64,000 nt of DNA from Trichuris trichiura (lineage: Eukaryota > Nematoda > Enoplea > Trichinellida > Trichuridae). The notes beneath the pieces are model-generated. The model did not search any database and was not told the DNA's origin. It saw only the letters and a list, made by a program, of their open reading frames with translations. Every line of letters starts with the position of its first letter. The first letter of the stretch is position 1. Below are positions 1 to 11,601 of this stretch, piece after piece. The DNA is taken from NCBI GenBank assembly GCA_037903355.1, contig JBAJFE010000001.1, forward strand, positions 992,001 to 1,056,000, in the 5' to 3' direction. Made by a program: the position numbers and the translations under genes.

Positions 1-748
1 CTTCTTTGGCAGCCTCTTAAATATGACCATAGGCTTCAGCTTCACTCCATTAGCCAGGCAAAACAGCGCCACCGTGAAATGAGTTCTTTCATGGTCAGTG
101 GTCTTCACCATAATAGATCTTGTGTCCTACTATCCATGGTTCTATTCCCAATCACATTGGAAAAATATTGGCCTCTCACCGGTGTCACCGATGTTGCCCA
201 ATGGAAACCCATTTTCCCTTCTTGTCGACAGATTACTGACATGCCTGGAAATACGATTTGGTGAGATGGAGTACACTTTCATTTCTTCTGCGAAAACAGG
301 GCTTCCACTTCTGCTTATTTGGCGATTGCACACTACGCTTCTTCAAAACACATACGCGGAAACCTACCGCCTGAAGTCACGCAGCTTATGCACCAAATCC
401 ACAGGCATTTTCTGTGCAATTTTCGTGTTCTGTCTCAGGAACAGGTCCTTCCTTTTCAGTAAACAGTTCCATCATCCATTCGTTGTGGTAAAGCCATAGG
501 ACAAGTGTGGACTGCAGTGAGCTTAGTTCATCGCTTGATCTCTCTTGTTTGTCCTTGTCTCTGTTGTCGTATCCATTCTGGCAAATTGTTCTCCAGTTCC
601 GACCAATAGGCGATGCCTGAGCGCCTTGCAGGGTTTTTCTTCAGCATCCTCTTCAGCGCGTCTTCCTGACTCTTCCAATCTATCAACACCTTCAGGGCAC
701 CGCTACACTTTCTGACCGTCTGTGAATTGTTGGCTTCTTTTTTGCCAT
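1..748 (-). pseudogene. Tigger/pogo-like transposase fragment, left palindrome arm
   Basis: This is the mirror copy of the fragment at 1762-2710 and continues beyond the window. Read on the minus strand it begins with the short peptide MAKKKPTIHRRSESVAVP and soon hits a stop. Further on it is broken by several frameshifts and stops, so it cannot make a transposase. The family call comes from the better preserved right copy. Stop-free reading frames on the opposite strand, such as 98-499, are shadows of this relic. Confidence 0.7.
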
Positions 749-2510
749 CTTGACGACTTCGAACTCGAATCCGGTTCTGTAGCTTCTCGTCGTAATAAAT
801 CGCGCGCGCAGTGCACTAAGTGCAGCTGAAAAATTCCTCCGGTAAGGAGGCGTATTCTTCTTTAGTCGCGCAGTTTCTTCAGTTGCTACTAAGAGCGCGA
901 TACAGAGCGACACGCGGCACGCAAGGACAAATTTCAAGAAAACGTGAAGAAAACAGGTGTGTTCAAACTGTCACTGTTACGTACGAACCAACGAAGCACA
1001 ATAGTCAGTAGGAACAACTTCGTCCCTTTTCAAATGCTAAGGCCTAGGTAGCACCGCCTTCCAATTTTTCACAAACACGAAGCGAATGTAGAAGCACTGT
1101 TCAGCGTTTTAATGAAAAACGATTAACTTCATCTTCATTGGTTGTTATCAGCTCACATGTCGCGCTAAGCTTATATATCTGATGCAACAAGGGATGGGCG
1201 ACAACTGCAAGCTCAGTCGATGAGAACCTTGCGCTCGCTTAGAACTGAGCTTACAGTTATCCTCAATGGAGGTCACGCAGCGTTATTATCGAATCTCAAG
1301 AGCTATAACTTTCCGTTCCTTGCTGCACCGTCATATCAGCTTAGCGCGACATGTGAACTGATAATAACCAATGGGGATGAAGTGAATCGTTCTTTCGCTG
1401 AAACGCTGAACAGTGCTTCTACATTCGCTTCGTGTTTGTGAAAAATTGGAAGGCGGTGCTACCTAAGCTTTAGCATTTGAAAAGGGACGAAGTTGTTCCT
1501 ACTGACTACTGTGCTTCGTTGGTTCGTACGTAACAGTGACAGTTTGAACACACCTGTTTTCTTCACGTTTCCTTGAAATTTGTCCCTGGGTGCCGCGTGT
1601 CACTCTGTATCGCGCTCTTAGTAGCAACTGAAAAAACTGTGTGACTAACGAAGAATACGCTTCCTTACCGGAGGAATTTTTCAGCTGCACTTAGTGCACT
1701 GCGCGCGCGATTTATTACGACGAGAAGCTACAGAACCGGATTCGAGTTCGAAGTCGTCAAGATGGCAAAAAAGAAGCCAACAATTCACAGACGGTCAGAA
1801 AGTGTAGCGGTGCCCTGAAGGTGGTGATAGATTGGAGGAGTCAGGAAGACGCGCTGAAGAGGATGCTGAAGAAAAACCCTGCAAGGCGCTCAGGCATCGC
1901 CTATTGGTCGGAACTGGAGAACAATTTGCCAGAATGGATACGACAACAGCGACAAGGACAAACAAGAGAGATCAAGCGATGAACTAAGCTCACTGCAGTC
2001 CACACTTGTCCTATGGCTTTACCACAACGAATGGATGATGGAACTGTTTACTGAAAAGGAAGGACCTGTTCCTGAGACAGAACACGAAAATTGCACAGAA
2101 AATGCCTGTGGATTTGGTGCATAAGCTGCGTGACTTCAGGCGGTAGGTTTCCGCGTATGTGTTTTGAAGAAGCGTAGTGTGCAATCGCCAAATAAGCAGA
2201 AGTGGAAGCCCTGTTTTCGCAGAAGAAATGAAACTGTACTCCATCTCACCAAATCGTATTTCCAGGCATGTCAGTAATCTGTCGACAAGAAGGGAAAATG
2301 GGTTTCCATTGGGCAACATCGGTGACACCGGTGAGAGGCCAATATTTTTCCAATGTGATTGGGAATAGAACCATGGATAGTAGGACACAAGATCTATTAT
2401 GGTGAAGACCACTGACCATGAAAGAACTCATTTCACGGTGGTGCTGTCCTGCCTGGCTAATGGAGCGAAGCTGAAGCCTATGGTCATATTTAAGAGGCTG
2501 CCAAAGAAGG
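1..2510. repeat. 2.5-kb palindrome of two head-to-head Tigger-like copies
   Basis: Position x on the left matches the reverse complement of position 2510 minus x on the right, over nearly the whole stretch. For example, 1011-1019 pairs with 1491-1499, and the first bases of the window pair with 2500-2509. The arms differ by only scattered substitutions. Near the middle the register shifts: 1189-1217 pairs with 1244-1268, leaving a loop of about 26 bases and a 50-base one-sided insertion near 1269-1318. The left arm runs off the window edge. Both arms carry the same Tigger-type transposase fragment in opposite orientation. Confidence 0.9.
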
Positions 2511-2710
2511 ATCTTTTTCTTGTTGCTTTTGTCCACTTTCATGAGAACGGCTGGACGGATGAACAGGGTATGGGATTTTAGATTGACAACATCTGAAGAA
2601 AATGACCTGGGCAGAGCTATGGTAACCACGGTAACAACAGCAGTTTACTGGCGTGGGACTCATCCTGTAATCAAGTAGCTGAAGGAATAAAATCACATTT
2701 AAAGAAAATA
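1762..2710 (+). pseudogene. Tigger/pogo-like DDE transposase relic, right palindrome arm
   Basis: The best stretch is 2399-2581. There the words HFTVVLSCLANGAKLKPMV and HENGWTDEQGM match the DDE_1 domain of Tigger/pogo transposases (first catalytic block and the following NGW(M)-type block). An upstream frame around 1900-1960 gives a CENPB-type patch (NLPEWIRQQRQ). After 2620, SLLAWDSS followed by IKSHLKK resembles the block with the second catalytic Asp. At least four frameshifts or stops separate these pieces, so the gene is dead. It ends where the foldback at 2753 begins. In life such an enzyme cuts and pastes the element at TA sites. Confidence 0.75.
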
Positions 2711-2752
2711 TAGCTTTTCGTACGGGACTGAAGGTTTTCACGGTTTTATTGT

Positions 2753-2923
2753 TACTTCTTACAGAATGTGTGTCCCGTTTGAATTACAAAAACTTTTAAT
2801 GTCGGTAGCTTTAGGGCCGCGCGTGTCCCGTCAATACCGCTGAGAATGGGTTACTCACGGCCTGAAAGCTACGGACATTAAAAGTTTTTGCATTCCAAAC
2901 GGGGACACATTCCGTAAGAAGAA
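2753..2923. repeat. Foldback repeat with degenerate hammerhead-like core
   Basis: Arms 2753-2812 and 2865-2923 are imperfect inverted copies, sharing AACTTTTAATGTC and its complement, and ending in a CACATTCCGTAAGAAG-type sequence. The spacer carries CTGAGAA...CCTGAAAGC at 2840-2867, a decayed version of the hammerhead-like core seen elsewhere in the window. The terminal CATTCCGTAA sequence recurs after other copies (6710, 14465), so this belongs to the Penelope-tail foldback family. Confidence 0.7.
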
Positions 2924-4143
2924 AAAATCGAACATTCAAAGAAATGTGAAGTAGAAACGACCGTAATTCTCATTAGGCTTACATCAGTTCTGCAGCCGCT
3001 GGATGCCTGCATTAATAAGCCCTTTAAAGACTCTGGAAAGAATGGATGGCATATGAGCAGAAGAGCCACGCGGCGGGGGGACGCATGTGAGCACCGTCGC
3101 TGAATTTGCTGCAACAGTTCGTAATAAAGGCATGGAGCAAACTACAGACAGAAACTATTATGAGGTTTTCTTGAAAATGCTCCGTCTGTACCACTCTGGA
3201 TGACACGGAAAATGATGGACTACTAGACAGCGACGAAGACCATGCCTAGCTTAACCGTTTTGTTTCCTCTGCTTTCAGTGCTCTGCGCTTCATGCAACAC
3301 GTTCGTCCGCCTCTACAATCTATTCACCCATGTTTTACATACATGCGGCAGTTGTAGCAGACGTCCAATAAATTTATTCAGTACTATTCATTTCTCATGC
3401 TTATTCTCTATTTTCCTAGCTTATGTGCTGCTGTACAACACGCGCAAATGGGCAGCTGATGGGTTTTCCCGTTAATTAAGTTTAGGCAAGACAGTTTCAA
3501 TTGAAAGGACAATTAGCATTCACAGGAAACTGACTAATCAGAGTCGACCTAGAATTGAGCAATCAGCGTCGCCGTAACTGGGCCAATCATCACCACCCAT
3601 TACGAGGGTAGAAAGTGTTCTTATACGCTGGTATATGCGATAATATAAGATAAACACAGGTCACCACGAATATGAACAAACTTTCACATGTACAAGGTCA
3701 TTACCTGCTCCTATATGCCTATGGCAGAGTCTAATTCACAAACTTTGCCGAGTAACAGGTCTGATAAACGGTAATTAAGGGCAGGATTCCGCAACTGCTG
3801 TTGTTGTCATGTCACCGGATGTTTTCTCTTCTGAAACTGAGTGCGCACCTGTTGTTGTTATGGTCATGTTCGCGTTGGCTTAAGGGGCCATGAAAGCTGA
3901 GGGGCTGATATAAGAGCAATCAACGCTGAGGAGGTCGCTAGAGAGCAGTTCGTGGTAATGAGAAAGTAGCCGATTATTGTGGTTGTGAATGTAATTGTTA
4001 AAATAAATCATTGCGAAACAGAATGTTGCTGCACAAATAAGGCACATTATACCATGAGCAGTAATAACTGACACCAGTATTTGCAAACTCTCTGTTCAAC
4101 TGGTAAAACAGAACTGACTAAAACCAGTTTGACCTACAACCGC
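2924..4143. other. No recognisable gene
   Basis: Only short reading frames without family motifs are present (for example 3242-3475, hydrophobic and Cys-rich). I see no splice-supported gene and no clear repeat boundary. Confidence 0.4.
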
Positions 4144-4370
4144 AATCAATCCTCCCTCACACTGCTGACGATGGAACAGGAGCAGTTCTGAAACGTACGG
4201 TACTCGAATCGTTCTGTATTTTTCCCAACAATTTGCTCATCCATTTGTTGGTAGGGCACTTTGAAGTTTACTTACAGATACATCAAACAGGCCAAACCCG
4301 TGAACCAGAAGACCAACCATGAAACAACCTAAGCCTGTTAAAAGACACCCCGTCTTCCGCAATCAATGAG
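4144..4370 (+). repeat. Penelope-like element tail with hammerhead-like motif
   Basis: The stretch from the hammerhead-like core (4165) to about 4370 is the reverse complement of 45165-45360, which lies just downstream of a Penelope-like endonuclease coding region. Shared blocks are the core, then TTGGTAGGGCACTTTGAAG near 4248-4266, then TTACAGATACATCAAACAGG, and finally the pair AAAGACACCCCGTCTTCCG. The relationship makes this a detached 3' end of a Penelope-like retroelement. Confidence 0.65.
4165..4202 (+). ncRNA. Hammerhead-ribozyme-like motif
   Basis: CTGACGA is followed by GGAAC/GTTCT arms that can form helix II, then GAAA, then a very short helix III (AC..GT) ending in GGTA, where cleavage would fall after the A. 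One extra base sits between CTGACGA and helix II in all copies of this window. Helix I is not obvious, as is common for minimal Penelope-type hammerheads. Activity is untested. Confidence 0.55.
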
Positions 4371-4470
4371 TTCATATAAGTGAACTGTGGACAAATATTG
4401 TTACGCGCTGCAATTGCTGCTCAGAAAATGAATGACATACAAGAGCGCTTGGAACAAGTAAAGAAACAAG

Positions 4471-4844
4471 GGATCTTTGATGTTGGGCTCCCACCGGAAT
4501 TTGGAGCGGCAACTCCAAGGATGTCAAGTGCAACTAAGACAACAATGCCGGCCATCTTGTCCTGCTCTAGCCTAAGCCTAAGCCTAAACATAAGGGAATT
4601 CCTCGGCCAAGTGCAACTAAGACTACAATGCCGGCCAGATGTTAAGCTCCCACCAGGTCAAGTGCAACTAAGACAAAAATGTCGGCCGGCGTTGTGCATT
4701 GCACTTGGCTGAGGAATTCCGTTATGTTTATGCTTAGGCTTAGGCTAGGGCAGGACAAGATGGCCAGCATTGTTGTCTTAGTTGCACTTGACATCCATGA
4801 AGTTGCCGTCTCAACTTCCGGTGGGAGCCCAACGTCAAAGACCC
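4471..4844. mobile_element. Merlin-type MITE, 374 bp, perfect 8-bp target duplication
   Basis: The element begins GGATCTTTGATG and ends with its complement-like CATC..AAAGACCC form. It is flanked on both sides by GAAACAAG (4463-4470 and 4845-4852). Long inverted arms of about 130 bases carry telomere-like hexamers (CCTAAGCCTAAGCC at 4569 and TTAGGCTTAGGC near 4735) and the AGGACAAGATGGCC-type block found in the other MITEs. It encodes nothing. The 8-bp duplication and GGRTC ends match the Merlin element at 38144. Confidence 0.85.
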
Positions 4845-5142
4845 GAAACAAGTAATTAACAAATATGGAACAAATGGGAAATGGCTAAAATTGCGTAGTA
4901 CATGGAACAAACAACAAATGAATTGACATATATGGAACAAAGAAAAAATGGATAAAAAACGTGAATTAACAATGGAGGAACAATTCAAAATAAATCAACA
5001 GGCACACAAAGAATGCTACAAGATACACGGAACAAGAGAAGCGGACAGCTGACAACAGAAGACTTTAAAACACTCGTTTTAAATCGTTAAAAACGTTTGA
5101 AGGCTTACTTCGCACTCGCAAATTGCATTTATTTTAAGACTA

Positions 5143-5180
5143 CTGAAAACGGGTAACGATTGGCCCAAAAGCTCCGGAGA
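5143..5180 (+). ncRNA. Degenerate hammerhead-like core
   Basis: CTGAAAAC, GGGTA, then GGCCC, AAAAGCTCCGGAG follows the order of the motif seen at 14399 but has lost core bases. The continuation (ACATTCCGTAA at 6710) lies beyond the hAT element at 5196-6697, so that element appears to have inserted into a Penelope-tail copy. Confidence 0.4.
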
Positions 5181-5195
5181 ATTGTACCTTTGAAG

Positions 5196-6697
5196 CAGTG
5201 TTTCTCAAGCGAAAGGCCGTTTGGACCCCCCTGGGAACGTTCCCGAGCGTCCAGGCCCCCCTATTCTGATTAGCCAACTTCGAGGGCACTGATTGGCCAA
5301 TTTCAAAGCACTGATTGGATGAAATGGTTGCAACGCTAGAAGGTCAACTACAGCTGTACAGATTTATTTCTGTAAACTGTTTTTCGAGAAGTCAATGAGA
5401 GCTGCTTAGCTCGCGCAGATGCGACCGAACTAGCCTGTCGATGTTGGACTCGATCGAGGTAACTCGCAGACGCAGATCGCCGCGTCTGACTACTTGCAGC
5501 TTGCTGCGTTTCTTCGTCACTAGATCTGTAACGATACTAAATGCGTGCTCGACTAAACTCGATGAGGGAAGACAAACCAGTAACTTTTTTACCACATCCC
5601 ACACGCCAGGGTGCTACTCCAGGATTTCTTTCTGCAGCCAAAGCTGCTGATAACCCTGTGACAACCTGGCCTTCAGCTCTTAATTACCTTCTCCCTCAGG
5701 GCCCGGTAGTACAACACGTCCTTATTACTCATGTTCGGGTGCCGCCCTATTAAATGGCATTTCAGCCTGGACGGCTTCATAGATTCGTTTGAGAAAAGTC
5801 TTTTGCATAGCAAATATACTGGTAGATGTTCTGTACCCGGCATAACAGCGAAACCAAAGCGCAGATATTCGCTACTATATTGCCTACATTTCTTGCTCGC
5901 CAGAGCCATGACTGAGCCTCTGCAAAGTCACTTCTCAAAATCAACTAGACAAGTATATCAAAGATTTACAGCGATGACGTTCGAAGCACAATATGGCTCA
6001 CTGAATTTGCGCTGGCAAACCTGGAGCGAACGTAGGAGAAAAGCAACCGTACAGACAAAGTGTTTCCAGAAAGTGTGCGAGCAGCACACGTGATTCCCCG
6101 TTGCTAACGCGTATACTTGCATTGTCGCTGCGTGGACAATAGACGCAAAGAAAGAAAGGGAAGAAAAAGAGAATCGACTTTTCACAGAGTTGAGGCAAGA
6201 GATGGTAATCGTTGACAAATTTGTAAAGCAGAGTCATTGCTACGCCAGTTTGCGCTAATTGTTGGTTGAATCGTAAATCAGGTGCAAATATATTACAAAA
6301 ACTATGGCGCATCCTGATAACGCGGGCAACTATTCTCTGATGTGAATTATGTGCTCTGCGCTCAATGCTTCTCAGCCGAAAGCTACCCTTACTCAACCCA
6401 ACGCCGGTGACAAACATGCGATCCTTTTGCCGCATGTTCTGAATTCATTTTCACGAGCGGTGATTCGTTCATGTGGTGGATTGTGGGGTAGCCGGCATCA
6501 TACATAGCATGAAGCGTTATCTTAACCAGTACGCACAATACCTGACCCTCAAGCCTCACCTTCCGATGCCCCTCAACACGACATCCAAGGTGGGGCATGT
6601 GCCCCCCACCCCAGCGTGCCCCTTGGCACGTTGGGCCTCCCTGGATTCTAAAAGGGCTCCCCCTGGTGGGGCACGTGACCCACCATGAGAAACACTG
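5196..6697 (-). mobile_element. hAT element, deletion derivative
   Basis: The ends are CAGTGTTTCTCAAGC and its inverted match ATGAGAAACACTG. Flanks CTTTGAAG (5188-5195) and CTTTAAAG (6698-6705) are an 8-bp target duplication with one change, typical for hAT. The right end is GC-rich (GGGGCA/TGCCCC runs). It encodes a deleted SCAND3/ZBED5-like transposase on the minus strand. The element at 49487-50705 is a close relative in the opposite orientation. Confidence 0.85.
5392..5909 (-). pseudogene. SCAND3/ZBED5-like hAT transposase, N- and C-termini joined
   Basis: The minus-strand frame at 5909-5673 gives the N-terminal part: KKCRQYSSEYLRFGF, a BED-like finger with Cys and His residues (LLCKRLF...LKCHLIGRH), then NKDVLYYRALREK. 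The frame at 5604-5392 gives the C-terminal dimerisation part: SSSLVEHAFSIVTDL, KKRSKLQVVRRGDLRL and the terminal SSH. Everything between, including the catalytic core of a roughly 600-residue protein, is missing. This is the usual structure of a non-autonomous hAT copy. It cannot encode active enzyme. Confidence 0.8.
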
Positions 6698-6705
6698 CTT
6701 TAAAG

Positions 6706-8235
6706 GGACATACATTCCGTAAAAAAGACGATTCACGTTAAAACAGAACAGTTGTGTTATCGTGTAATAAAGGTCATGGTATCATGAAGTTCTTCTCAAG
6801 ACGATGACGTAACGCTAATGCACCAAGTTGAACTAAAGTTAATGAAGCAACCAATGTGATAGAATTATTTTGCATACTCTTTTGCATCAAGAGGAAACTC
6901 TGCAAATCGTGAAATCATAAAACTTAGAGAACTGCGACAAGCGGTCTCGTTTTCGTTGACAAACTGTTACTTGTGTTGTCGTTCTTTGGTTTGTTTCACT
7001 GTGCACTATCGATAGTAATAACCCTGGACAGGTAGAATGGTTTTTTTGGCATACGAGAATTGCGACCGTCTTTAACCCGTCTCTTTGATGTCATCGTTTA
7101 GTACTAATAAAGCAGGGGTTACTTCTCTACAACATACGACGTGTAAGGGCAGGCGGTCTAATAACAAAACCAGACGCCAAGTAAATAACGGGTACGCTGC
7201 ATCAGCAGCATAAATCAGTTGGACAAACCAATATCTCGCGCGGTAGGGAAGAATGTACTACATGATTTCGTCCGTGTGCGTAGAACGGCATTCAAATCAT
7301 GATTTATTCGTCTCCAGAAATCTTCTTTTATATACTTGGTCCGCCGTCAACTGCTGATAGTCAAAACTGCGCGGCAACCTAAACCACTGATAAGGTGGAC
7401 AATTTTTTTTTCAACCATCTGCTAGTCAGAAACGACCTGGTTAGTGAAGCGGCATGTCGAAAAGACCACGCTGACAACTGCTACTGGGATTGGCTCAACA
7501 GGTAGCTGAGGAAGGAGATACAGAGGCACGGGCAACCGATTTATTTGCTTATAGTGCAATTACATCAGTGCTTCCTAAGCCAGTGGTTGAAAGCTTAGGA
7601 TGGGTCGACAGTTTTTTGAGCGAAAAAACCATGGGCTGGTTCTCAGGCAGAAATGTAGAGTCGAACGAAAGAACAAAAGACCCTTGACTAAGCGGATAGC
7701 CGGCGAGCAGTTCGAATGATGAACGCCCTAAAACCCTTTCAGTATCAGACAAACGTTCATGCTGACACGCAGTGGGCTTGCGACAATGGAAATACAGAGT
7801 TGCAAACGCTGAGCGATGACGAAGTTGCTTAATCATGCCAAGTGTACTAAGGGAGCCAGATAAGAAAAAGGGTTTGACCAGAGAAAGATAAACAGAATAA
7901 GCCTTAACTGTACGGCAACTCATTTTAGAGCATGGATGTTGCTTCACAGTGGTTGCACAGCAAGACAGGTGCGGCTCAAAAGGTAGGTCACGTTTGAAAA
8001 GAGAGCATGACTTTGCTGAAAAGCTCAAAGCAGAGTTAAGACCAACTTGTACAGCAAATGTTTTCGAATAAATGCGAATTTTTCTTGTCTCGTTGAAAAA
8101 TTCTTGTATGACGTAAATATTTTTAGGGTATTTTTGAGAATAATCCTGAAACATGGATGCTTCTTAACGGGTCCAACAATGTTCGTATATTCAAACTTTC
8201 GTACGGTTGTTTCATGCGTGCCCTTGGTTTCCAAA
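6706..8235. other. No firm gene; long minus-strand frame of unknown origin
   Basis: A 201-codon minus-strand frame (8154-7549) lacks a convincing domain. A weak word, RLSDTERVLGRSSFELL, recalls the N-terminal region of Penelope-like proteins, and a Penelope tail follows at 8248, so a retroelement origin is possible but unproven. The rest shows short frames only. Confidence 0.3.
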
Positions 8236-8247
8236 ATTGAGATAAAC

Positions 8248-8450
8248 AAACGCCCTACCAACGGATGGATGAGCAGCTATTAGGGAAAACATCAGAACGA
8301 TGTTACTTCCAAACCTATTAGAACCAACCCTGCCCCATCTTTAGCGATGACGGTTGTGGAATTCCGAAAACTTCGAAAGTAACATCGTTTTAATGTTTTT
8401 CGTTAATTGCCTATCCATTCGTTGGTAAAGCGCCTGTTTGGTTTAATTTT
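8248..8450. repeat. Inverted pair of Penelope-tail repeats
   Basis: Left arm 8248-8316 (minus orientation) and right arm 8344-8442 (plus) share AAGTAACATCGTT, a TTTTCGTTAAT-type block and CCATTCGTTGGTAAAGCGCC. The right arm carries a decayed hammerhead-like core at 8344-8371: GCGATGA, arms around GTGGAATTCC, then GAAAA. The CCATYCGTTGGTA block also follows the cores at 4165, 35280, 45315 and 46102. Confidence 0.65.
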
Positions 8451-10975
8451 AGATATCAAGCACAGGCAAGAAACAACCGCAAGAAAATTCGAATATGATG
8501 ATCTTTGAGAATCATTAAAATCAAAAGACAAATAAAGGACTGCCAAACAAAACAAATCATTTTGATCCTTGAATTTTCGATTATCTAAGCAACCCTCTGC
8601 AGCAATTCTTCAGAGAGTCGAGTTTCTTGAGTGCCTAGAACATTTCATTTCATCTTCAAATAAACGTGTACCTCAACTGTGCGGTGAAAATGTTTATTCA
8701 TACCTTGTGCATAGTAGTTTTGGATCATATTCGAAAATATCAAAGTTTAGTGATAAATAAATCTGTTCCAGAAACGGTGAGTAGCTCAAAGCGGCAGATC
8801 CATTCGCGGCAAGTAGGTGGAGCGAGTGTCGAGGATGCTTTCAACGTATCAAGCCATCAAAGATTGGAAGAATTCTGATCGTGTCCTAGAAACCTGTATC
8901 TGTTGTTGGGGTTACAGTCGTTTCGTCGAGTGGTCGTTTCACTGGAATTTTTGTTTCGCTGAATTATTTCACGTAGGTAGTCTGGTCAGTCGCTTCAATC
9001 GAGCCGGCTACTACATAAGCATGATGCGCCTAGGAATTTTCCTAGGTACTTTTTTTAGTACAGCAATTTGGTTATCCACAACAGCGAAACAAAAGACCGC
9101 AGGGCAAGTCGAGTGAACTATTAATAGAACAGAACGACCGGAATCTGGATCTATTACGCGTGAAGGGTTAACAGGACGGTGATGCGATTCTTCCAACAAA
9201 ACCATAGAGCGCTTGACAAGGGCGGTCTCGTAAAAATAAAAAAAGAAAGAAAGCTATGCTGACTGACAACGCTTCAAAGCTGCTGTACAGAGATGCAAAG
9301 ACAGTGAGACATCAATGCGACAAGATCTCTACACTTACCCTGAAGCAACGGTTTAACACAGATCTGAAAAATTTCGACTTGCCTTGCCCTTCATTCTGAC
9401 GAGGTTTAATTAGGGAATAGTTCACCTCCTCATACATTAAGCAATTGAGCCAACTCGGGTTCAGTTTTAACCAATTCAAGTTTCGATCCCTTCAGAGTTC
9501 TAGCCTATCCACAATTTTTAGCAGGTAAAAAAAACCTTTTGGTGAGACAAAAAATTCAGCGAAGCGAAACTCTGTGAAATAACGATTCGAAAAATGATTA
9601 CTCAGCGCGATGTTCGTACCACGGAATGACCACTTGACGAAACAACTTTTGACGCAACGACCGCCACCGCTGTTTCAGATTACTTGCAATATGTGCCTAG
9701 TATAGGATCTGTGTTTAGAGAAAAGCTCCTTTAGCGCATTAACTAACGCGTAAGGAAATTAAGAAGCTGAATTCACTAACCAGCAGTGCCCCAGTCAGGG
9801 TTAGCCAAATTGTTGTACCATCCATCGTACCTCTGGAATTCCCAGTTTGGAACAGCCAGTTGAATAGACACAAGCATGTTTACGTAATGGAACAACAAGC
9901 ATCGCATGTTGAGCATTAGCTGATTGGCAGTCACAGTTAGGAATCAGGAGAAAAACCAGACGAGTTATGTAAACAGTACTCGTAATAGAGAAATTGCAAA
10001 GCGAAGGACATTTTATCACTGATGAACAAAATATTGTGTTTAGGAGCTGCAAAGTCGGTTAAAGTGACTGCCCTGATTCAAAACGTCTTCTTGAAAAGAA
10101 GAGCGCGTTTTGCCATTCGCTAATGCTCTGCTAAGTAGGCAAACGACCTATATGCGTACGCACGCTAGGGAAGATGGGGAAGTTAAAGCAAACCGTGGAA
10201 AAATTATATTCCAAATCGAAAACATTGGGTGAAAAGTTGAATTGTACACTTGTGCCCTTCCGTTCAGCTTGTTAGCCTTCCTGTCGTACATCTTTCCGGT
10301 GAAGAACTTGCAGCTGGCTCACACGTGTATTTCCTGGAAACATGGAACGCTTAGAGACAGCTGTTAAAATAACAGCAATGCCCTTGAACATTAGAATGAC
10401 GCTAGTGCTTTCATAAAACGAAGGTTTAGTTGAACTTTCGTTCCATACTATTGCTAAAGCTTTGCTACTAAACATCCGCCATTAATATTGATACTTTCGT
10501 GTGACCAGAACACGGCTAAGTCTACAATTTCAATGTCTGTGCTAGAATTATATTCTGTCAACATAAGCTTGGTTGTTTCTGACTTATGGCTGGCAGTCAG
10601 TGCCTATACTCACCACCGGCTTCGCGTAATAGAAGTTTCGTAATGTCGTCCGGTAGCGTCAAGTTTTTCTGGACTACTGGTGGCCGTAACCCGCTTTCAC
10701 CAGTTGCTGAAAATGGCAAAGTCAAATGTGAGTAATCGAATTTTCTGCAGCTGTTTGAACTGCCATCAATGTAGAAATAATTCCATATAGCTGTGTTGCC
10801 TAGAACAAACGAATTCCTCACCACTAATTATTATCAACTGGACTGATTACTTTGCATAATCACCAAATTATGTCTTTTCATTTCATCTTTCTCCAAAGTA
10901 ATAAAATTTCATTATCGTTCGACGATACGTTATCACAATAGGGAGATTTCGTTTATTAAAAGAAAAATGAAATAC
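8451..10975. other. No recognisable gene
   Basis: About 2.5 kb with only short frames and no family motif. Segments near 8917-8985 and 9540-9650 look like weak inverted copies of each other (a GAATTTTTGTTTCGCTGAAT-type block), perhaps an old foldback. Confidence 0.35.
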
Positions 10976-11165
10976 AGTGGAGCCTCCAAAGTTGACCACC
11001 TCTCTATGTTGACCGACATTTTGACAGGTTGGTTGATCCGCACGTAAATAAGCGCAAGCACAACCTCTATACGTTGACACCCTCCGTAATTGGGTAGTTG
11101 ACCGCTTTAGCCGTGACATGGTGTATCGACCCAATGCTAGTTTGCTCTCTATAAGTTGACCACTC
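10976..11165 (+). repeat. pogo/Tigger left terminal repeat with sub-repeats
   Basis: After a TA, the sequence CAGTGGAGCCTCCAAAG runs into GTTGACCACCTCTCTATG. Variants of 'CTCTATAAGTTGACCAC' repeat up to 11165. CAGT..CTCTATAAGTTGACC is the classic wording of Tigger/pogo termini. An inverted partner lies at 14188-14262. Confidence 0.7.
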
Positions 11166-11601
11166 CAGCTTACTCTGTGTCAGTTGCTGGAAGCTTATAA
11201 CCGTCGGTGCCTGAATGTGCTATCTATTACTCAACATTGTGAAGTTTTTCGTTACCGTGCATTGGAGGTTCCTGTAGAGAGAACCGCTTTCGTCGCGCTG
11301 ACAATGCTTCTTTTATGCTTGCTGTTGGAAGGTTTCGCCTTCGAAGTCAAGCATGATGAAGATAGCTTTATTGGTTATACAGTACAAAATGGAACAGTGG
11401 TGGCAGAACGAGGTTGCGATCTCCGGAGAAGAGAGAGATCAGCGAGAGGGAGGGAGAGACGAACCGAGGTGAGCGAGAGGGCTTTAAATAGGGAGCGTCT
11501 AGACCAGTCATTCCCAACGGGGGCCCCTGGGGCCCCTTGGGGGCCCTGGGGGAGACCAAGGGGGTCCTGAATGCTAAGGGGGCCCTTGGGGGTCCCCGGT
11601 T

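Noticed and set aside
98..499. 133-codon plus-strand frame repeated inverted at 2011-2412
   Set aside because: Both are antisense shadows of the Tigger relic in the palindrome arms. The strand with DDE_1 wording is the opposite one.
4566..4750. A true interstitial telomere array
   Set aside because: Only two to three hexamers occur at a time, always at the same place inside a MITE family, so they are part of the element.
7549..8154. 201-codon minus-strand frame as a host gene
   Set aside because: There is no domain and no splice signals, and a Penelope tail follows. At most it is a decayed retroelement piece.
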